DNA of 64,000 nucleotides, taken from contig NZ_JYIV01000030.1 in the NCBI RefSeq assembly GCF_000956405.1, positions 434,001 through 498,000 on the forward strand. Reading direction: 5' to 3'. The notes beneath the pieces are model-generated. The model worked only from the letters and a program-made list of their open reading frames with translations, did no database searches and was not told the origin of the DNA. Positions 47,961 through 61,456 of this stretch are shown one piece after another; position 1 is the first letter of the stretch; each line of letters begins with the position of its first letter. The translations under genes were made by a program, and so were the position numbers. The DNA comes from Microbacterium oxydans (GTDB lineage Bacteria > Actinomycetota > Actinomycetes > Actinomycetales > Microbacteriaceae).

Positions 47961-48877
47961 GATCCGGCCACCAGTTCGTCGCCGCCACGCAGACCGCGCC
48001 ACCAGTCGACCGCGTTCATGGCGCCCTTGCCCGCGGGCTGAACCCTGGTGACCGCGAGTGCCCCCGTGGCGGTGCCGATGTGGAGAGCCGACTTGGTGCC
48101 GCGGAGACGCCCCGGCGCGAGGGGCTCGGCGTCGGGAGCCGGCGCGGCTTCGAGGATCTTGAGCGGTTGACCTGCGACGGTCGTGTGTGCGCCCGGCTCC
48201 GGGGTCACACCGCGGAAGCGCGCGAACACGGCGTCGAGGGGCTGGCTCCAATCGAGCAATCCGTCCGCGAGCGTGAGCTTGGCCGCGAACGTGGGCTCGC
48301 CCTGTTGCGGTGTCGACGACGCCGCGCCCTCCGCGATCCCCGAGACCACCCCGGCGATGAGCCCCGCGCCGTCGGCGGCGAGGATCTCGAGAGCCTCCCC
48401 TGCGGTGGCCGTGGCGGGAACATCGACCTCGCGCATGGCGAAGACATCGCCGGCGTCCAGTTCCGCGACCAGCTGGAAGACGCTCGCGCCGAGCACTCGG
48501 TCCCCGGCGATCAGGGCACGCTGGACCGGAGCGGCCCCCCGCCAGGCGGGCAGCAGGGAGAAGTGCAGGTTGATCCACCCCGCCCTCGGCGCGGATAGCA
48601 GCGGCTCACGCACCAGTCCGCCATAAGCCACGATCACCCCGAGGTCGGCCCCGAGCGCGGAGATCTCCGTGGTCGCTGCCTCGTCGAGTCGCGCCGTCTT
48701 GATCACGGGAAGCCCCAGTTCCGCAGCGGCCTGGGCCACCGGAGACGGGGTCAGGATGCGACGACGTCCCAGAGGTGCGTCGGGACGCGTGACGACCGCG
48801 GCGATGTCGTGGGACTCCACGAGTCGTCGGAGTGTGGGGACGGCGGCGGCGGGCGTGCCGGCGAAGACGAGGCGCAT
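47957..48877 (-). CDS. fmt: Methionyl-tRNA formyltransferase
   Basis: 306 aa, ATG with GGAGAA upstream. The N-terminal formyltransferase domain begins MRLVFAGTPAAAVPTLRRLVE and has the INLHFSLLPAWRGAAPVQ block with catalytic Asn-His; a C-terminal OB-like tRNA-binding domain follows (PLAPGRLRGTKSALHIGTAT). It formylates initiator Met-tRNA. It lies between priA and rsmB, the conserved actinobacterial order. Confidence 0.95.
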   Translation of the reverse strand: MRLVFAGTPAAAVPTLRRLVESHDIAAVVTRPDAPLGRRRILTPSPVAQAAAELGLPVIKTARLDEAATTEISALGADLGVIVAYGGLVREPLLSAPRAGWINLHFSLLPAWRGAAPVQRALIAGDRVLGASVFQLVAELDAGDVFAMREVDVPATATAGEALEILAADGAGLIAGVVSGIAEGAASSTPQQGEPTFAAKLTLADGLLDWSQPLDAVFARFRGVTPEPGAHTTVAGQPLKILEAAPAPDAEPLAPGRLRGTKSALHIGTATGALAVTRVQPAGKGAMNAVDWWRGLRGGDELVAGS

Positions 48878-48895
48878 GAAGGTTCTCCGGAAGGG

Positions 48896-50854
48896 TCAGA
48901 GCTCTGGTTCGAGGATATCGAGGCGGACGGAGAGCGTGCTCTTGGTGGCACGTCCTTTTCGGCGACGACCACTCACGGCTTCGGCGACGACCGCCGCGCG
49001 CAGGGCCGTCGCCACCCGTGCTCCGGCGCCGTAGTCGAAGCGCACGAGCGCACGCACCCGCGGAGGCACGTCGTCGGTCTCGACCGGGACGGGGCCGAGC
49101 ACGGCGTCCGAGGGCAGGGCGAGATCGCTGAGGGCCGCGAGGGCATCCGCGACAGCGGGGACCGACCCCTGCACGAGTGCCACGCGTGTCGTCGGGGGCA
49201 TGTGCAGAGGTGCTCTGCTCTCCAGCTCCATCCGCGCATGCGCCGCCTGGTTCCAGGTCGCGAGCGCCTTCGCGGCCGCGCCGTTCACGCCCACGAGGTG
49301 GACGGGAGCGCCGGGTGCTGCCAGCGCGGCGGCGTTCGACCACCACCGCAGGCAGGACTCGGCGACCCTCAGGTCGGGGGCTTGGAGCATCCTCGGCCCG
49401 TCGAGCAGGACGACGGCGCGGTATCCCCCATCGGCGATCGGTTCGGCACCACGGGTCGCGACCACGAGCGCGGGCTTCGCCGGAACCCGCTCCACCGGAT
49501 GAGCGCCGTCGGCGACGATCACCCTGACTCCGGGAAACGCGCGCCCCAGCTCGTCGGCCGTGCGCTCGCTGCCGGAGGAGGCCAGGCGGAGCTTCGTCGA
49601 GGAGCACGCAGGACACGTCCATGCGCTGGCTCCGCGGCCGCACCATCCGCACACCGGCACGGCGCCGCGATGCTTGGCACCGAGTGGCCCACCGCAGTGG
49701 GCGCATCGGGCGGGAGCTCGACAGTCGGCGCAGACCAGCGAGGGCGAGAACCCGGGGCGGGACGCCTGCACGAGCACCGGACCTTCCGCCGCCGCGGTGC
49801 GAGCGGCCAGGAACGCCGACGAAGGCATCCGCTGCGCCGTCGGCTGCTCCATCTCCTGGGGCGTGCTGAGGACGACTCGCGGAAGTACCCGTCGCGTGGC
49901 TCTGACGTCCTGCAGCCAGCCGAGGACGACCAGTCGTTCCACATCGGTCGTCCTGGTGTGGCCGGCGAAGAGCAGCGACGAACCCTCCAGCTCCTGCCGC
50001 AACAGCGCCGCGTCGCGCGCATTCACATACGGGGCCAGCGGTTCCCCGAGAAGCGGATCGCCGTCGTCCCAGATCGCGACCAGGCCGGCGACGACGGGAG
50101 AGTAGACAGCCGAGCGGTTGCCCACGACGATGCACGGTGCGTCTTCGAGCGTGCGCAGAAAACCTCGGTAACGGTCGGGGTTGCTCTGCCGGGAGTCATG
50201 ACGCACGATCGCACCGGCGGGGACCAGCTCCTCGAGCGCTCCGAGGAGCCGATCGAGGTCACGGCTGTCCGGGACGACGATGATGGATGACCTGCCCGCG
50301 CCGAGCGTCCGCGCCGCAGACGCGGCCAGCAGTCGAGCCCACCCCTGCACACCGTCGACGAGCTGAGGAATCGCCTCGACCGCGGCGCGACCGGCGGAGT
50401 CGAGCACGGCGCCGAGTCCCTCGTACAGATCGACCGTGCTCTCCGCCGCGGCCAGAGCATCGGCGTCGGGGACCTCGGCGGGCGTATCGGCGGTCCAGGC
50501 CTTCTCGACACGCACCTGACGTTTGGGGATCACGAGGCGCAGCACGTCGGAGGCCGAACCCGCTGCCCTGTCCGCGACCCGACGCGCGAGCCGGTGCAGG
50601 CGTTCGGGAAGCACAGGCACCGGAGAGACGATGCTCTCGACCTCCGAGAGCGCCCGGTCGGCGTCGTCCTCCGCGTCGATGTCGACGACGTAGCCGTCGA
50701 TCACACGTCCGGCGGTGCGCAGGGGCACGCGTACGCGAACGCCGAGAGGCACGTCCCCCAGCGCGGCGGGAAGCGCGTAGTCGAAGAGACGATCGAGCTG
50801 CGGAAGAGGGGAATCGAGGAGCACGCGCGCGATGCGCCGGCTCTCCGCAGGCAT
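48896..50854 (-). CDS. priA: PriA-like primosomal protein N' with degenerate helicase motifs
   Basis: 652 aa from the ATG at 50854. The N-terminal 3' DNA-binding domain (RIARVLLDSPLPQLDRLFDY) and the eight-cysteine zinc region (CADC, CAHC, CGWC, CPAC) are intact. The ATPase motifs are not: where Walker A belongs the sequence reads RTLGAGRSSIIVV, and the DEEH box region reads AIWDDGDPLLGE. As in other actinobacteria, the protein probably lacks helicase activity and acts as a structural replication-restart loader. metK is 16 bases upstream; fmt starts 18 bases downstream. Confidence 0.9.
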   Translation of the reverse strand: MPAESRRIARVLLDSPLPQLDRLFDYALPAALGDVPLGVRVRVPLRTAGRVIDGYVVDIDAEDDADRALSEVESIVSPVPVLPERLHRLARRVADRAAGSASDVLRLVIPKRQVRVEKAWTADTPAEVPDADALAAAESTVDLYEGLGAVLDSAGRAAVEAIPQLVDGVQGWARLLAASAARTLGAGRSSIIVVPDSRDLDRLLGALEELVPAGAIVRHDSRQSNPDRYRGFLRTLEDAPCIVVGNRSAVYSPVVAGLVAIWDDGDPLLGEPLAPYVNARDAALLRQELEGSSLLFAGHTRTTDVERLVVLGWLQDVRATRRVLPRVVLSTPQEMEQPTAQRMPSSAFLAARTAAAEGPVLVQASRPGFSPSLVCADCRAPARCAHCGGPLGAKHRGAVPVCGWCGRGASAWTCPACSSTKLRLASSGSERTADELGRAFPGVRVIVADGAHPVERVPAKPALVVATRGAEPIADGGYRAVVLLDGPRMLQAPDLRVAESCLRWWSNAAALAAPGAPVHLVGVNGAAAKALATWNQAAHARMELESRAPLHMPPTTRVALVQGSVPAVADALAALSDLALPSDAVLGPVPVETDDVPPRVRALVRFDYGAGARVATALRAAVVAEAVSGRRRKGRATKSTLSVRLDILEPEL

Positions 50855-50870
50855 CAGGACCGCGGTCCCA

Positions 50871-52064
50871 TCAGAGCCCGGCAGCGCGGCGCAGCTCTTC
50901 GGCGCGATCGGTGCGCTCCCAGGTGAAGTCGGGGAGCTCACGGCCGAAGTGCCCGTAGGCGGCGGTCTGCGCATAGATCGGGCGCAGCAGGTCGAGCTGC
51001 TCGATGATCGCCTGCGGACGAAGGTCGAACACCTCGTTGATCGCCCGGGTGATGATCTCGTCGGAGACCTTGCCGGTGCCGAACGATTCCACGTACAGGC
51101 CCACCGGCCGGGCGACGCCGATGGCGTAGGCGACCTGCACCTCGAGACGGTCGGCCAGCCCCGCAGCGACGGCGTTCTTGGCGACCCACCTGGTGGCGTA
51201 TGCACCGGAGCGATCGACCTTGGACGGGTCCTTCCCGCTGAAAGCGCCTCCGCCGTGACGCGAGGCACCGCCGTAGGTGTCGATGATGATCTTGCGGCCG
51301 GTCAGACCGGCGTCTCCCTTGGGGCCGCCCGTGACGAAGGGCCCGGCGGGGTTGATGTAAAGCGTGACGTCGTCGAGGTCGAGACCAGTCGCTGCCAGCA
51401 CGGGGTCGATCACGTGTTCCCGCACCTGTGCCTTGATCTCGTCCTGCGAGACGTCGGGGTGGTGCTGCGTGGAGACGACGACCGCGTCGACGGTCTTCGG
51501 CGTGAAGCCGTCATACCCGAGCGTGACCTGGGTCTTGCCGTCCGGGCGCAGGAACGGCAGCACGCCGCTGCGACGAACCTCGGTGAGCCGCTCTGCAAGG
51601 CGGTGGGCGGTCCAGGCGGCCATGGGCATGAGCTGCGGCGTCTCGTTCGTGGCGAAGCCGAACATGATGCCCTGATCGCCGGCGCCGAGACCGTCGAGCG
51701 GATCGACGGAAGAGCCGTCGCGATGCTCCTGGGCGCTGTCGACGCCGTGAGCGATGTCGGTCGACTGCTCGCCCACCGAGACGCTGACTCCGCAGGACGA
51801 TCCGTCGAAGCCGGTGTCGCTGGAGGTGTACCCGATGCCGTTCACGACCTGGCGGACGATCGTGGGGATGTCGACGTAGGCGTCCGTGCGGATCTCACCG
51901 GCCACGTGGACGAGGCCCGTCGTGACGAGCGTCTCGACGGCGACACGGGAACCCTTGTCCTTCGCGATGAGGCCGTCGAGGATGCTGTCGGAGATCTGAT
52001 CGCAGATCTTGTCCGGGTGCCCCTCGGTGACGGACTCGGACGTGAACAGACGCAGGGCGGTCAT
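50871..52064 (-). CDS. metK: S-adenosylmethionine synthetase
   Basis: 397 aa from the ATG at 52064 ([19 protein letters not shown]); the 15-codon longer frame upstream has no support. Family blocks: [34 protein letters not shown], and the [19 protein letters not shown]-loop-like segment. It makes SAM, used by RsmB next door and by many other methyltransferases. A 10-bp hairpin lies in the 88-base gap to rpoZ; no SAM riboswitch was recognised. Confidence 0.97.
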   Translation of the reverse strand: MTALRLFTSESVTEGHPDKICDQISDSILDGLIAKDKGSRVAVETLVTTGLVHVAGEIRTDAYVDIPTIVRQVVNGIGYTSSDTGFDGSSCGVSVSVGEQSTDIAHGVDSAQEHRDGSSVDPLDGLGAGDQGIMFGFATNETPQLMPMAAWTAHRLAERLTEVRRSGVLPFLRPDGKTQVTLGYDGFTPKTVDAVVVSTQHHPDVSQDEIKAQVREHVIDPVLAATGLDLDDVTLYINPAGPFVTGGPKGDAGLTGRKIIIDTYGGASRHGGGAFSGKDPSKVDRSGAYATRWVAKNAVAAGLADRLEVQVAYAIGVARPVGLYVESFGTGKVSDEIITRAINEVFDLRPQAIIEQLDLLRPIYAQTAAYGHFGRELPDFTWERTDRAEELRRAAGL

Positions 52065-52115
52065 CGATACTCCAGAACGGGACGGACAGAGGGAGGGTGT
52101 TGCACCCATTCTGGA

Positions 52116-52143
52116 CCGCGCCTCCGACAGAAGGGAGGCGCGG
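52116..52143. other. 10-bp perfect hairpin between rpoZ and metK
   Basis: CCGCGCCTCC-gacagaag-GGAGGCGCGG, a perfect 10-bp stem with an 8-base loop, starting 10 bases after the rpoZ stop. A smaller hairpin GGGTG-TTG-CACCC (52095-52107) follows on the metK side. No T-run follows either, so it may stabilise or partly attenuate the transcript before metK rather than end it. Confidence 0.6.
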
Positions 52144-52152
52144 CCTGGAATA

Positions 52153-52407
52153 TCACTCTGCGTGACGAAGGCGGAGCTTGTCCTCGTTGATCTCGTGCAG
52201 CGCGATCGTGAGCGGCTTGTCCTCCACGGACGAGTCCACGAGCGGGCCGACGTTGTCGAAGAGGTTTCCCTCGTGCAGGTCGGAGTAGTAGTCGTTGATC
52301 TGACGCGCGCGCTTGGCGGCGTAGATGACGAGCTCGTACTTCGAGTCGACGCGGTCGAGCAGGTTGTCGATGGGGGGATCGATGATGCCGTTGTTGTGTC
52401 CGGCCAT
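52153..52407 (-). CDS. rpoZ: RNA polymerase omega subunit
   Basis: 84 aa with a strong AGGAGGT site upstream. The signature region [20 protein letters not shown] near the middle and the acidic, extended C-terminus ([15 protein letters not shown]) are typical of actinobacterial omega. Omega helps fold and hold the beta' subunit. It lies downstream of gmk; in many actinobacteria coaBC separates rpoZ from metK, but not here. Confidence 0.95.
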   Translation of the reverse strand: MAGHNNGIIDPPIDNLLDRVDSKYELVIYAAKRARQINDYYSDLHEGNLFDNVGPLVDSSVEDKPLTIALHEINEDKLRLRHAE

Positions 52408-52472
52408 GGGGAGACCTCCTGATCAGGCGACGGGATCGTCGCGAAGTCGGTGCGAAAGGCGCGCGAAGACGC

Positions 52473-53384
52473 TCAGCGCGCAGAGCTTGTAGACAATTCT
52501 ACGACCTCGCGGGCCGCAGTGGCGACGTCCTCGTTCACGATGAGGTGGTCGAACTCGTTCTGGGCGGCGAGTTCGACCTTGGCGGTGCGCAGTCTCCTCG
52601 CCCGTTCCTCGGCGTCTTCCGTGCCCCTGCCGACCAGACGATGCACCAGTTCGTCCCAGCTCGGGGGCAGCAGGAAGACCAACGTCGCGGCGGGTTCGGC
52701 GGCGCGGACCTGACGCGCCCCCTGCAGGTCGATCTCGAGCAGCACCGTCTTGCCTTCGGCGAGAGCAGCGTCGATCGGAGCCCGCGGCGTGCCGTACCGC
52801 GAGCGGTTGTGCACCACGGCGTACTCGAGCAGCTCCCCGTCCGCGATCAGACGGTCGAACTCCTCGTCGTCCACGAAGTAATAGTGCACTCCGTCGATCT
52901 CGCCGGGACGCGGCGGCCGGGTGGTGGCTGAGACCGAGAGGTGGATCTCCGGGTTGTGCTCGCGGATGTGCGCGGCGACCGTGCCCTTTCCCACCGCGGT
53001 GGGACCGGCGAGGACCAGCAGCCGGCTCCGCGCTCCCCGGGGCGAGGGCGGCGGGAAACGGGAGTCGAGCCATTGCTCCAGGACACGGCGCTGGCGCGCC
53101 CCGAGGCCGCCGAGTCGTTTCACCGGCGAGATGTGCAGCTCTTCCAGCACGCGGTCGCGCTTGCCCGCACCGATCGCGGGGAGCGCCAGCAGGAAGTCGG
53201 TGATGCGCATCGACCCTTCGACTGAATCGGCGTCCGCCGTCGCACGGTGCAGCACCGCCTGCGGCGTCACCACGCGCATCGTGAGGTCGCGCTTGACCGA
53301 CGCCCTGGCGCGTCGCCGCTCCACGGCACGGCGTGCGGCGGCCGCCCTGTCGACCTCGGGAACCGTACGCTGCGCGTCAGGCAC
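52473..53384 (-). CDS. gmk: Fused actinobacterial integration host factor (mIHF) - guanylate kinase
   Basis: 303 aa, about 100 more than a typical guanylate kinase. Residues about 18-107 match mIHF, the actinobacterial nucleoid protein: [40 protein letters not shown] and [19 protein letters not shown] (the family's helix-two-turn-helix). Residues about 120-303 are guanylate kinase with Walker [10 protein letters not shown] (127-135), [19 protein letters not shown] at the GMP site and [13 protein letters not shown]. No stop or start separates the two modules. pyrF overlaps its start by 8 bases. It makes GDP from GMP; the DNA-bending domain may be kept or released. Confidence 0.92.
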   Translation of the reverse strand: MPDAQRTVPEVDRAAAARRAVERRRARASVKRDLTMRVVTPQAVLHRATADADSVEGSMRITDFLLALPAIGAGKRDRVLEELHISPVKRLGGLGARQRRVLEQWLDSRFPPPSPRGARSRLLVLAGPTAVGKGTVAAHIREHNPEIHLSVSATTRPPRPGEIDGVHYYFVDDEEFDRLIADGELLEYAVVHNRSRYGTPRAPIDAALAEGKTVLLEIDLQGARQVRAAEPAATLVFLLPPSWDELVHRLVGRGTEDAEERARRLRTAKVELAAQNEFDHLIVNEDVATAAREVVELSTSSAR

Positions 53385-54218
53385 GCGCCACCTCCAAGTA
53401 CTCGGCCGCGCGGGCGGTGATCGTGGCAGCCAGACGGTCGGGGCCGGCGCCGAGGATGCTGCGGCTCTCGCTCGCGATCACCGCATCCGACAGTGTTCCG
53501 AAGCGCGCTCGGAGGTCAGCGGGCGTGGCGCCCTGCGCACCGAAGCCCGGAGCGAGGATCGGGGCGACCGGCGCGAACGGCTGGATTCCCGCGAGAGTCC
53601 AGTCCACGGTCGCACCGATGACGAATCCGAAGCTGCCCCACTCCCCTGCGTCTGTCAGCGCGGCGTTGCGGGCGGAGACCTCGTCGATCACGGATCCGGA
53701 GACGGTCTCCCCCGTGGAGGCGACCGCGCGCTGCAGGCCCTCTGCCTCGGGGTTGCTGGTCGCGGCGAGGACGAAGACTCCCTTGCCGTGCTCTTCGGCG
53801 AGGGTGAATGCCCCGTCGAGGGCGCCCACTCCGAGGAACGGACTGACGGTCAGCGCGTCGGCCTCCAAGGGCGAACCGGGTGTGAGCCATGCGCGCGCAT
53901 AGTCGCCCATGGTCGATCCGATGTCTCCGCGCTTGGCGTCGGCGATCACGAGCAGATCAGCCGCTCGTGCTGCGGCGAGCACATCCTCGAGCGCGGCGAT
54001 CCCCCGCGAACCGAAGCGCTCGAAGAACGACACCTGGGGCTTCACGAGAGCCACTCTCCCGGCGGCTGCCTCAACCGTGCGCAGACCGAAGTCCCGCACA
54101 CCGCGCGCGTCGTCGGGGAGCCCCCACGCGGCGAGCAGTGCCGCGTGGGGGTCGATACCGACGCAGAGTGGACCGTCTGCTCGCAGCGCGGCCCGTACGC
54201 GTTCGCCGAAGCGTCGGC

Positions 54219-54222
<4 letters not shown>
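53377..54222 (-). CDS. pyrF: Orotidine 5'-phosphate decarboxylase (type 2)
   Basis: 281 aa from a GTG overlapping the carB stop (GTGA). It has the long PyrF subfamily layout: [17 protein letters not shown] at the start, [20 protein letters not shown], and the catalytic [20 protein letters not shown] with the Lys and Asp residues. It performs the last step of UMP synthesis. It follows carB and precedes mIHF/gmk, the standard actinobacterial order; pyrD and pyrE must lie elsewhere. Confidence 0.95.
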
Positions 54223-57505
<3,283 letters not shown>

Positions 57506-57506
<1 letters not shown>

Positions 57507-58684
57507 TACTTGGAGTCCTTCTGGCTGGCGATGACCAGGTCGCGGAACCTGTCGAAGAGGTAGTTGGCATCGTGGGGGCCCGCAGCCGCCTCGGGGTGGT
57601 ACTGCACCGAGAAGGCCGGGATGTCGAGGGCACGCAGTCCCTCCACGACGTTGTCGTTGAGGCCGACATGGCTGACTTCCACCTTGCCGTAGCCGTGGGG
57701 GCTGTCGAAGGTGCCGTCGATCGGCGCCTCGACGGCGAAGCCGTGGTTGTGGGCGGTGATCTCGACCTTGCCCGTCTGCTTGTCGAGCACCGGCTGGTTG
57801 ATGCCACGGTGTCCGAACGGCAGCTTGTAGGTGCCGAGGCCGAGAGCCCGACCGAGCAGCTGGTTGCCGAAGCAGATGCCGAAGAACGGAAGTCCTTCGT
57901 CGAGCACCGAGCGCAGCAGCTCGACGTGATCGCCCGATGCCGCGGGGTCGCCGGGCCCGTTCGAGTAGAAGACGGCGACGGGGTCGACGGCGCGGATGTC
58001 GTCGATCGTCACGTTCTGCGGAAGCACGTGCACCTCGAAGCCGCGAGCCGCCAGGTTGTCGATCGTCGCCTGCTTGACGCCGAGGTCGAGCACGGCGAGG
58101 TTGCCGATCCGCTCCCCGAGCGCAGTGGTCACGGTGGCGACGTCGACCGAGACCTCGGCCGACAGGTTGCGACCGGCCATCTCGGGAGCCTCGCGGACGA
58201 TGCGCACCTGCTCCTCCGGGTCGAGCGCGGCATCCGCACCGGAGAAGATCCCGCCGCGCATGGAACCCGCTGACCGGATGTGCCGGGTGACCGAACGGGT
58301 GTCGATACCGCTGATGCCCACGATGCCGTCCTCGACGAGGACGTCGTCGAGCGAGGCGTTCGCGCGCCAGTTCGACACGACCCTCGAGGGGTCGCGGACG
58401 ATGTAGCCGGCGACCCAGATGCGACGCGATTCGGCATCTTCGTCGTTCATGCCGGTGTTGCCGATGTGCGGTGCCGTCTGCAGCACGATCTGGCCGGCGT
58501 AGGAGGGATCGGTGATCGTCTCCTGGTAGCCGGACATGCCGGTCGAGAAGACGACCTCTCCCAGTGTGCGTCCGCGGGCTCCGTAGGCACGGCCCACGTG
58601 GCGGGTGCCGTCTTCCAGGACGAGGACGGCGGGATCGGGGAGCCGGGCCGCTGCGGCCTGCTCGGAGGTTGTGGAGAGTGTCAT
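57506..58684 (-). CDS. carA: Carbamoyl-phosphate synthase small subunit
   Basis: 392 aa from the ATG at 58684; the frame upstream runs on through the PH-like gene and is not used. The N-terminal domain has [20 protein letters not shown], and the class I glutamine amidotransferase has the nucleophile cysteine near residue 271 ([11 protein letters not shown]) and the His/Glu pair near 362-364 (QYHPEA). Ammonia from glutamine passes to CarB. Its start overlaps the PH-like gene stop (ATGA). Confidence 0.97.
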
Positions 58685-59193
58685 GACGTTGCTCCTGTGT
58701 CGGGGGCGGCGGGGACGAGCCGCTGCAGGTCGGAGATGAGGTTGTGAGGTTCGCCGGTGGCGACGCGCAGGTAGCTGTCGACGATCGTGTCGTCGTCGAT
58801 GTTCCACGCGATGCGCACGAGGCCACCCGGCTCGACGACACGGTCGATCGTGACCGTGGCGCGGTCGACAGCCACGAGACGGTCCTTCGCGAGGAAGACC
58901 GTCGGCGTGCCGTCGAGGCAGAGCGCGATGCCGCGATCCGTGACGGCGACCTCGCCGCGGGCCCGGTACGCGAGAGGCGACACCGCGAGACGCTCGAGCG
59001 GCTGTCCGTGCCGCGTCGTCGACACGTACAGCACCTCGTCGCGGCGGGCGACCTCCGCATGCTCGGGCACACCCAGAGGGGCCGAGAACACGGAATCGCG
59101 GCGGATTCGTCGTCGCCAGGCGCGCAGCATCACCAGCAGCACCAGGAGGGCGACCGCGACGGTGATCGCGACGGCGAGATCCCGTGCGCTCAT
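58681..59193 (-). CDS. PH-like domain membrane protein of the pyr operon
   Basis: 170 aa from the ATG at 59193, overlapping the pyrC stop (ATGA). One N-terminal transmembrane helix (about residues 6-25), then a basic stretch ([10 protein letters not shown]) and a beta-rich domain ([19 protein letters not shown] and [16 protein letters not shown]) that resembles the PH-like fold. A protein of this kind recurs between pyrC and carA in actinobacteria. Its role is unknown; membrane placement in a cytosolic pathway operon is odd. Confidence 0.78.
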   Translation of the reverse strand: MSARDLAVAITVAVALLVLLVMLRAWRRRIRRDSVFSAPLGVPEHAEVARRDEVLYVSTTRHGQPLERLAVSPLAYRARGEVAVTDRGIALCLDGTPTVFLAKDRLVAVDRATVTIDRVVEPGGLVRIAWNIDDDTIVDSYLRVATGEPHNLISDLQRLVPAAPDTGATS

Positions 59194-60494
59194 GCGCCGA
59201 GCTCCTCGACGACGCTGCCGCCGTCGACCGTGAGGACGCCGCCGTGGATCGTGTATTCCACCCGTCCGGGGAGGGCACGCCCGAGGTACGGCGAGTTCAC
59301 GCTGCGACCGTGCAGGTCGGAGTCCGTGAAGACGCCGTCCACCGACGCGTCGTACAGCGTGATCTGGGCCGGCTGCCCGACCTCGAGCGGTGTGCCGTGG
59401 CCGGAGAGGCGTCCGATCCGGGCCGGTGCCGCGCTCATCACGCGCGCGATGTCCGCCCATCCGAGCAGTCCGGTCTGGACCATCGACTGGTGCACGACGC
59501 GCAGTGCGCTCTCGAGGCCCACCATGCCGTTCGCCGCAGCCTGCCACTCGCATGCCTTGTGCTCGCTGGGGTGCGGAGCATGGTCGGTGGCGACGATGTC
59601 GATCGTGCCGTCGGCGAGGCCCTCGCGCACGGCCAGGACATCCTCTTCCCGGCGCAGAGGCGGGTTGACCTTGTAGCGCGCGTCGTATCCCCGCACGAGC
59701 TCGTCCGTCAGCAGCAGGTGGTGAGGGGTGACCTCGGCCGTGACGTTGATGCCGCGCTTCTTGGCCCAGCGGATGATGTCGACGGAGCCGGCCGTCGACA
59801 GGTGGCAGACGTGCAGCCGGGAACCGACGTGCTCTGCCAGCAGCACGTCGCGCGCGATGATCGACTCCTCAGCGACCGCTGGCCAGCCGGCGAGGCCCAG
59901 CTCGGCGGACACCGTGCCCTCGTTCATCTGCGCCCCCTCGGTGAGGCGGGGGTCCTGAGCGTGCTGTGCGATGACGCCGTCGAAGGACTTCACGTACTCC
60001 AGAGCACGGCGCATGATGAGCGGGTCGAAGACGCAGAAGCCGTCGTCGCTGAAGACGCGCACCTGGGCGCGAGACGTGGCCATGGCACCGAGCTCGGCGA
60101 GACGTTCGCCCTTCTGCCCCACGGTGACGGCCCCGATGGGCTGCACCGTGGCATAGCCTGCGGCTTCGCCGAGCGCGAGCTCCTGTTCGACGACACCGGC
60201 GGTGTCGGCGACCGGCGAGGTGTTCGGCATCGCGAACACGGCGGTGAACCCGCCAGCGGCAGCCGCCCTGGTACCGGTGAGGATCGTCTCCGACGCTTCG
60301 TAGCCCGGCTCACGCAGGTGTGTGTGCAGGTCGACGAGCCCCGGCAGTGCGACCAGGCCCGCAGCGTCGATCACGCGAGCACCGGTGCGGGTGAGGCCCG
60401 TCCCGATCTCGGCGATCCGGCCCTGCTCGATGATGATGTCGGCGCTCTCGGCACCGAGCAGCTGTGCACCGGTGATGACGAGGGTCTCGTTCAC
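59190..60494 (-). CDS. pyrC: Dihydroorotase
   Basis: 434 aa, ATG start overlapping the stop region of pyrB by 4 bases. The metal-binding [10 protein letters not shown] (H57, H59) follows [13 protein letters not shown]; later blocks include [20 protein letters not shown] with the catalytic Asp and Zn ligands. This fits the class I dihydroorotase that forms dihydroorotate from carbamoyl aspartate. The long form with a C-terminal beta-sandwich ([20 protein letters not shown]) matches actinobacterial PyrC. Confidence 0.95.
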   Translation of the reverse strand: MNETLVITGAQLLGAESADIIIEQGRIAEIGTGLTRTGARVIDAAGLVALPGLVDLHTHLREPGYEASETILTGTRAAAAGGFTAVFAMPNTSPVADTAGVVEQELALGEAAGYATVQPIGAVTVGQKGERLAELGAMATSRAQVRVFSDDGFCVFDPLIMRRALEYVKSFDGVIAQHAQDPRLTEGAQMNEGTVSAELGLAGWPAVAEESIIARDVLLAEHVGSRLHVCHLSTAGSVDIIRWAKKRGINVTAEVTPHHLLLTDELVRGYDARYKVNPPLRREEDVLAVREGLADGTIDIVATDHAPHPSEHKACEWQAAANGMVGLESALRVVHQSMVQTGLLGWADIARVMSAAPARIGRLSGHGTPLEVGQPAQITLYDASVDGVFTDSDLHGRSVNSPYLGRALPGRVEYTIHGGVLTVDGGSVVEELGA

Positions 60495-61456
60495 AGGTCT
60501 CCCCCTCGTTCGTCGTCTCGTTCTCCTGCGAGCAGCAGGTACAGCACCGCCATGCGGACGGATACTCCGTTGGTGACCTGTTCCAGCACCGTCGAACGGG
60601 CGGAATCGGCAGCTTCGGAGGAGATCTCCAGTCCCCGGTTCATGGGTCCGGGGTGCATGACAATGCTACCTGCCGGAAGCGCGGCCACACGCCGTGCGTC
60701 GAGGCCCCATCGACGGGAATACTCCCGCTCAGTCGGGAAATACGCGGCATTCATCCGTTCGAGCTGAATCCGCAGCATCATCACGGCGTCCGGGCCCTCC
60801 GCCAGAGCCTGATCCAGGTCGTAGACGACACGGACCGGCCAGAGCGACACATTCTGCGGAACCAGCGTCGGCGGCGCGACCACGGTCACGTCGGCACCGA
60901 GCGTGGTGAGCAGCCAGACATTGGAGCGCGCGACCCGCGAATGCAGCACGTCGCCGACGATCACGACCCGCAATCCACGCAGGTCGCGTCCGCGGCTCTC
61001 GGGGCCGAAGCGGCGCTTGCGGATGGTGAAGGCGTCGAGCAGCGCCTGCGTCGGGTGCTCGTGGGTGCCGTCGCCGGCGTTCACGACTCCGGCCGAGATC
61101 CAGCCGCTGGTGGCCAGGGTCTGCGGGGCACCGGAGCCCGGGTGCCGGACTACGACCGCATCGGCGCCGATGGCCTCGAGCGTCTGCGCGGTGTCTTTGA
61201 GGCTCTCGCCCTTGGAGACGCTGGATCCCTTGGCGGCGAAGTTGATCACGTCGGCGGAAAGGCGCTTGGCAGCAGCCTCGAAAGAGATGCGCGTGCGGGT
61301 CGAGTCCTCGAAGAACAGGTTCACGACGGTCTTGCCCCGCAGCGTCGGCAGCTTCTTGACCTCGCGCGACTGCGTGTCGGACATGTCCTCGGCGACGTCG
61401 AGGATGCGAAGCGCGGTCTCCTTGTCGAGGGTGCGGGTGTCGAGGAGGTGTCTCAT
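60491..61456 (-). CDS. pyrB: Aspartate carbamoyltransferase catalytic subunit
   Basis: 321 aa. The carbamoyl phosphate site [19 protein letters not shown] (STRTR motif), an aspartate-loop with [14 protein letters not shown], and [18 protein letters not shown] give a clear ATCase assignment. It is not accompanied by a pyrI gene, as in actinobacteria that control the operon through PyrR. It uses carbamoyl phosphate from CarAB in the same run. Its start overlaps the pyrR stop by 4 bases. Confidence 0.96.
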   Translation of the reverse strand: MRHLLDTRTLDKETALRILDVAEDMSDTQSREVKKLPTLRGKTVVNLFFEDSTRTRISFEAAAKRLSADVINFAAKGSSVSKGESLKDTAQTLEAIGADAVVVRHPGSGAPQTLATSGWISAGVVNAGDGTHEHPTQALLDAFTIRKRRFGPESRGRDLRGLRVVIVGDVLHSRVARSNVWLLTTLGADVTVVAPPTLVPQNVSLWPVRVVYDLDQALAEGPDAVMMLRIQLERMNAAYFPTEREYSRRWGLDARRVAALPAGSIVMHPGPMNRGLEISSEAADSARSTVLEQVTNGVSVRMAVLYLLLAGERDDERGGDL

